This document shows positions 5,350 through 7,145 of a stretch of 7,145 nt of DNA, in pieces. Location of the stretch: assembly GCA_035250025.1 (NCBI GenBank), contig DATFFO010000037.1, positions 1 to 7,145 of the forward strand. Reading direction: 5' to 3'. The notes below the pieces were generated by a model. That model made no database searches. It saw only the letters and a program-made list of their open reading frames with translations, and had not been told where the DNA came from. The position numbers and the translations under genes are program-made. The stretch comes from DATFFO01 sp035250025. Lineage in GTDB: Bacteria; Actinomycetota; Acidimicrobiia; Spongiisociales; ZC4RG35. Numbering within the stretch: the stretch's first letter is position 1; each line of letters begins with the position of its first letter.

Positions 5350-6025
5350 GACCGAAGGCACCCAGGAGGCCACTGAGGCGACCACCGAGGAGTCCACCGA
5401 GGCCGTCGAGGAGGAAGTCCGCCACCCCCTGGCCGACTACGCCGACGAGGTGGCGGCCGCGGTAGGGGGCACCCCGGTGATCACCTTCGACACCATCAAG
5501 GTGAGCGTCGCTCCCGAGCAGTGGGTGGCTGCCCTCACCACGGCCCGCGACGAGTTCGATCTCGTCTCCTTCTCCTTCATCTCTGCCATCGACTGGTCCA
5601 ACGAGCCCGCCGTGGGAGACCCCCTCACGGAGACATTGGACGAGGAGCACTTCGAACTGCTCGCCACCGTCGGCGACCTCACCGTGGGTCGCCGGGTCAC
5701 CTTCTCCACCCGCCTCGGTCGCCAGGACCCCAAGATCGACTCGCTGGTCGAGGTCTACGCCGGCGCCAACTGGCATGAGCGGGAAGCTCACGAGATGTTC
5801 GGCATCGAGTTCGCCGGCCATCCCAACCTCACCCACCTCTACCTGCCCGACGGCTTTCTCGGCTACCCCCTCCTCAAGTCGTTCCCCCTCCTCAGCCGCG
5901 AGGTGAAGCCGTGGCCCGGCAAGGTCGACGTCGAGGCGATGCCCGGCACCGATGACGAGGCTGCCGAAGGCGACGAGGCCGCCGAAGGCGACGAGAGCGC
6001 CGAAGGGGAGGAGGCGGAGGCGTGA
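5312..6025 (+). CDS. nuoC: NADH-quinone oxidoreductase subunit C (NuoC) with acidic extensions at both ends
   Basis: Peripheral-arm subunit (30-kDa type) that braces NuoB and NuoD. It has 237 residues from ATG at 5312. The core runs from about 38 to 203. The 30-kDa signature is visible as VYAGANWHEREAHEMFGIEF at 148-167, then AGHPNL and LPDGF. The usual GHPLRKDYPL segment reads GYPLLKSFPL at 184-193, so the conserved Arg and Asp are gone. Residues 11-36 are rich in Glu and Thr, and residues 213-237 are a Glu/Ala/Gly tail made from an 18-bp repeat. Both extensions are outside the conserved domain and look disordered. The start is uncertain: ATG 5312 overlaps nuoB by 38 bp, while GTG 5330 (overlap 20 bp, removing six residues) has GTGGAA upstream and is also credible. 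The core resembles the form from EFG-less actinobacterial complexes. The 3' end overlaps nuoD by 4 bp. Confidence 0.92.
   Translation: MRSGTSVTSSPPETEGTQEATEATTEESTEAVEEEVRHPLADYADEVAAAVGGTPVITFDTIKVSVAPEQWVAALTTARDEFDLVSFSFISAIDWSNEPAVGDPLTETLDEEHFELLATVGDLTVGRRVTFSTRLGRQDPKIDSLVEVYAGANWHEREAHEMFGIEFAGHPNLTHLYLPDGFLGYPLLKSFPLLSREVKPWPGKVDVEAMPGTDDEAAEGDEAAEGDESAEGEEAEA
5957..6010 (+). repeat. Three 18-bp tandem repeats encoding the acidic tail of NuoC
   Basis: Units at 5957-5974, 5975-5992 and 5993-6010. The first two differ by one base (GCT/GCC, silent) and encode EAAEGD twice. The third has diverged and encodes ESAEGE. The reading frame is kept and the repeat stops just before nuoD. Low divergence between units 1 and 2 suggests a recent duplication or active slippage. 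Confidence 0.85.
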
Positions 6026-7145
6026 CGGTGGACCAGGACCTCGTCCGCCACCTCGCCGAGGTCTCCGTCTCGGTCGAGCTGGAGACCCCGGAGATGACCC
6101 TGAACATCGGGCCCCAGCACCCGTCCACCCACGGCGTGCTCCGCTTGGTGGCCCGAGTCGACGGCGAGCGCTGTTTCGATGTGCGGCCGGTGATCGGCTA
6201 CATGCACCGCGGCTACGAGAAGCTGGCCGAGGTCCGCAACTACCCCCAGATCACCACGATCGTCAACCGCATCGATTGGGTGTCGGGTTACGCCAACGAG
6301 ATCCCGTTCATCACCGCCGCCGAGAAGCTGATGGAGCTGGAGGTGCCCGACAGGGCTCTGTGGATCCGGACGATCCTCACCGAGATGGCCCGGATCTGCT
6401 CGCACATGATCTTCATGGCCTCCTACCCCCTGGAGTTGGGGGCGGCCACCCCGCTCTTCTTCGCCCTACGCGAGCGGGAACGGGTCCTCGACCTCCTCGA
6501 AGGCGTCACCGGCGGCCGCTTCCATCCCAACTTCAACCGCATCGGCGGTCTCAAGCCCGCCTACGGCTCGGGCTCGATGACCCGCAAGTGGATCCAGGAC
6601 ATCCCCAAGACCTTCTTCGACGAGACGCAGGTCGCCATGGCCAACATCCGCCATGCCTGCGACCAGCTCGAGGACCTCGTGGCGGACAACGAGATCATCG
6701 TCGCCCGCACCCGCGGCATCGGGCTTCTCCCGGCCGAGGTCGCCGCCGCCTACGGGGTCACCGGGCCCAACCTGCGCGCCTCGGGTGTGCCCTTCGACCT
6801 GCGCAAGGTGGAGAACTACCTCCCGTACGACAAGTTCGACTTCGACATCGTCACCGGCACCAACGGCGATTGCTGGGATCGCTGGTTCGTCCGCCTCCAG
6901 GAAATCCGCCAGTCGGCCCGCATCGTCGAGCAGGCGGTCGACTCGATTCCCTCCGGCCCGCTCCAGGCCAAGGTGCCCAAGGTGATCAAGGTCCCCGCCG
7001 GCGAGACCTACGTCCGCGCCGAGAACCCCAAGGGCGAGATGGGCTACTACCTGGTCTCCGACGGCGGCCAGGGTCCCTACCGGCTCAAGATCCGCTCCGC
7101 CTCGTTCTCCAACATCTCCATCCTCCCCTGGATCCTGGAAGGCGC
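6022..7145 (+). CDS. nuoD: NADH-quinone oxidoreductase subunit D (NuoD), 3' end missing
   Basis: Peripheral-arm 49-kDa subunit of complex I that, with NuoB, forms the quinone-reduction site. There are 374 complete codons before the window edge; the family usually has about 400-440. The quinone-site loop GPQHPSTHG is at 30-38, with His37 matching bovine His59. Also present are GYMHRGYEKLAE (59-70), the FNRIGGL segment (171-177) and KGEMGYYLVSDGG (337-349). The quinone Tyr (bovine Tyr108, Thermus Tyr87) aligns to Phe96 in NEIPFITAAEKL, and the Asp paired with His59 (bovine Asp160) aligns to Glu138 in SYPLELGA. GTG 6022 overlaps the nuoC stop as GTGA and has GGAGG-type purines ending 7 nt upstream (6005-6014). 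GTG 6028 is an alternative start. Fourth gene of the nuo operon. Confidence 0.95.
   Translation, partial: MTVDQDLVRHLAEVSVSVELETPEMTLNIGPQHPSTHGVLRLVARVDGERCFDVRPVIGYMHRGYEKLAEVRNYPQITTIVNRIDWVSGYANEIPFITAAEKLMELEVPDRALWIRTILTEMARICSHMIFMASYPLELGAATPLFFALRERERVLDLLEGVTGGRFHPNFNRIGGLKPAYGSGSMTRKWIQDIPKTFFDETQVAMANIRHACDQLEDLVADNEIIVARTRGIGLLPAEVAAAYGVTGPNLRASGVPFDLRKVENYLPYDKFDFDIVTGTNGDCWDRWFVRLQEIRQSARIVEQAVDSIPSGPLQAKVPKVIKVPAGETYVRAENPKGEMGYYLVSDGGQGPYRLKIRSASFSNISILPWILEG

Noticed and set aside
4684..5397. Minus-strand 237-codon frame over nuoA-nuoB
   Set aside because: Shadow of nuoA and nuoB, which carry full family motifs on the plus strand; no recognisable features.
5863..6405. Minus-strand frame with a Ser/Ala/Pro repeat over the nuoC-nuoD junction
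   Set aside because: The repeat is only the complement of the NuoC acidic-tail repeat. The plus-strand genes are unambiguous.
1..7145. CRISPR arrays, tRNA/rRNA genes, insertion sequences, toxin-antitoxin or phage genes
   Set aside because: I looked for spaced repeats, cloverleaf arms, transposase-like frames and terminal repeats and saw none. The genes present are core-type metabolism and transport.

Overview
The window comes from a high-GC bacterium, most likely an actinomycetote. Third codon positions are strongly G/C, GTG starts are common, and the NuoB, NuoC and NuoD proteins look like the variant complex I set I remember from Streptomyces second nuo clusters. I cannot place it below phylum. 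An Acidimicrobiia-like lineage is only a guess.

Three regions are visible. (1) Positions 1-2494, minus strand: an iron-type ABC importer operon. A lipoprotein binding protein of the FbpA type comes first, followed with a 1-base overlap by a fused double permease of the FbpB type. The permease runs off the left edge, and the ATPase would be expected beyond it. (2) Positions 2495-4369: a 132-bp divergent regulatory region with a good DtxR/IdeR-type operator. It is followed by a plus-strand DtxR-family metalloregulator and, convergent with it (15-bp tail-to-tail overlap), a minus-strand alkaline-phosphatase-superfamily phosphodiesterase. (3) Positions 4370-7145, plus strand: a 120-bp region with a candidate promoter, then nuoA-nuoB-nuoC-nuoD with every junction overlapping. 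nuoD is cut by the right edge.

The first half makes a coherent metal-homeostasis module. When metal is plentiful, the DtxR-like protein would bind the operator between itself and the importer and shut down uptake, and possibly its own synthesis. The second half starts a proton-pumping NADH:quinone oxidoreductase-type complex I. NuoA is a membrane subunit, and NuoB, NuoC and NuoD form the module that carries cluster N2 and the quinone site.

Nothing here is clearly a new system. The points most worth a second look are: the DtxR-like regulator has Leu where the family has a conserved metal-binding His; NuoD has Phe and Glu where the textbook quinone-site Tyr and Asp sit; NuoB, NuoC and NuoD all look like the form linked to complex I without NuoEFG; NuoC carries acidic extensions at both ends, one built from an 18-bp tandem repeat; and a tiny leader ORF ends on the regulator's GTG start. 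There is no RNA gene, CRISPR array, insertion sequence or gene-free stretch above 300 bases that I can support.
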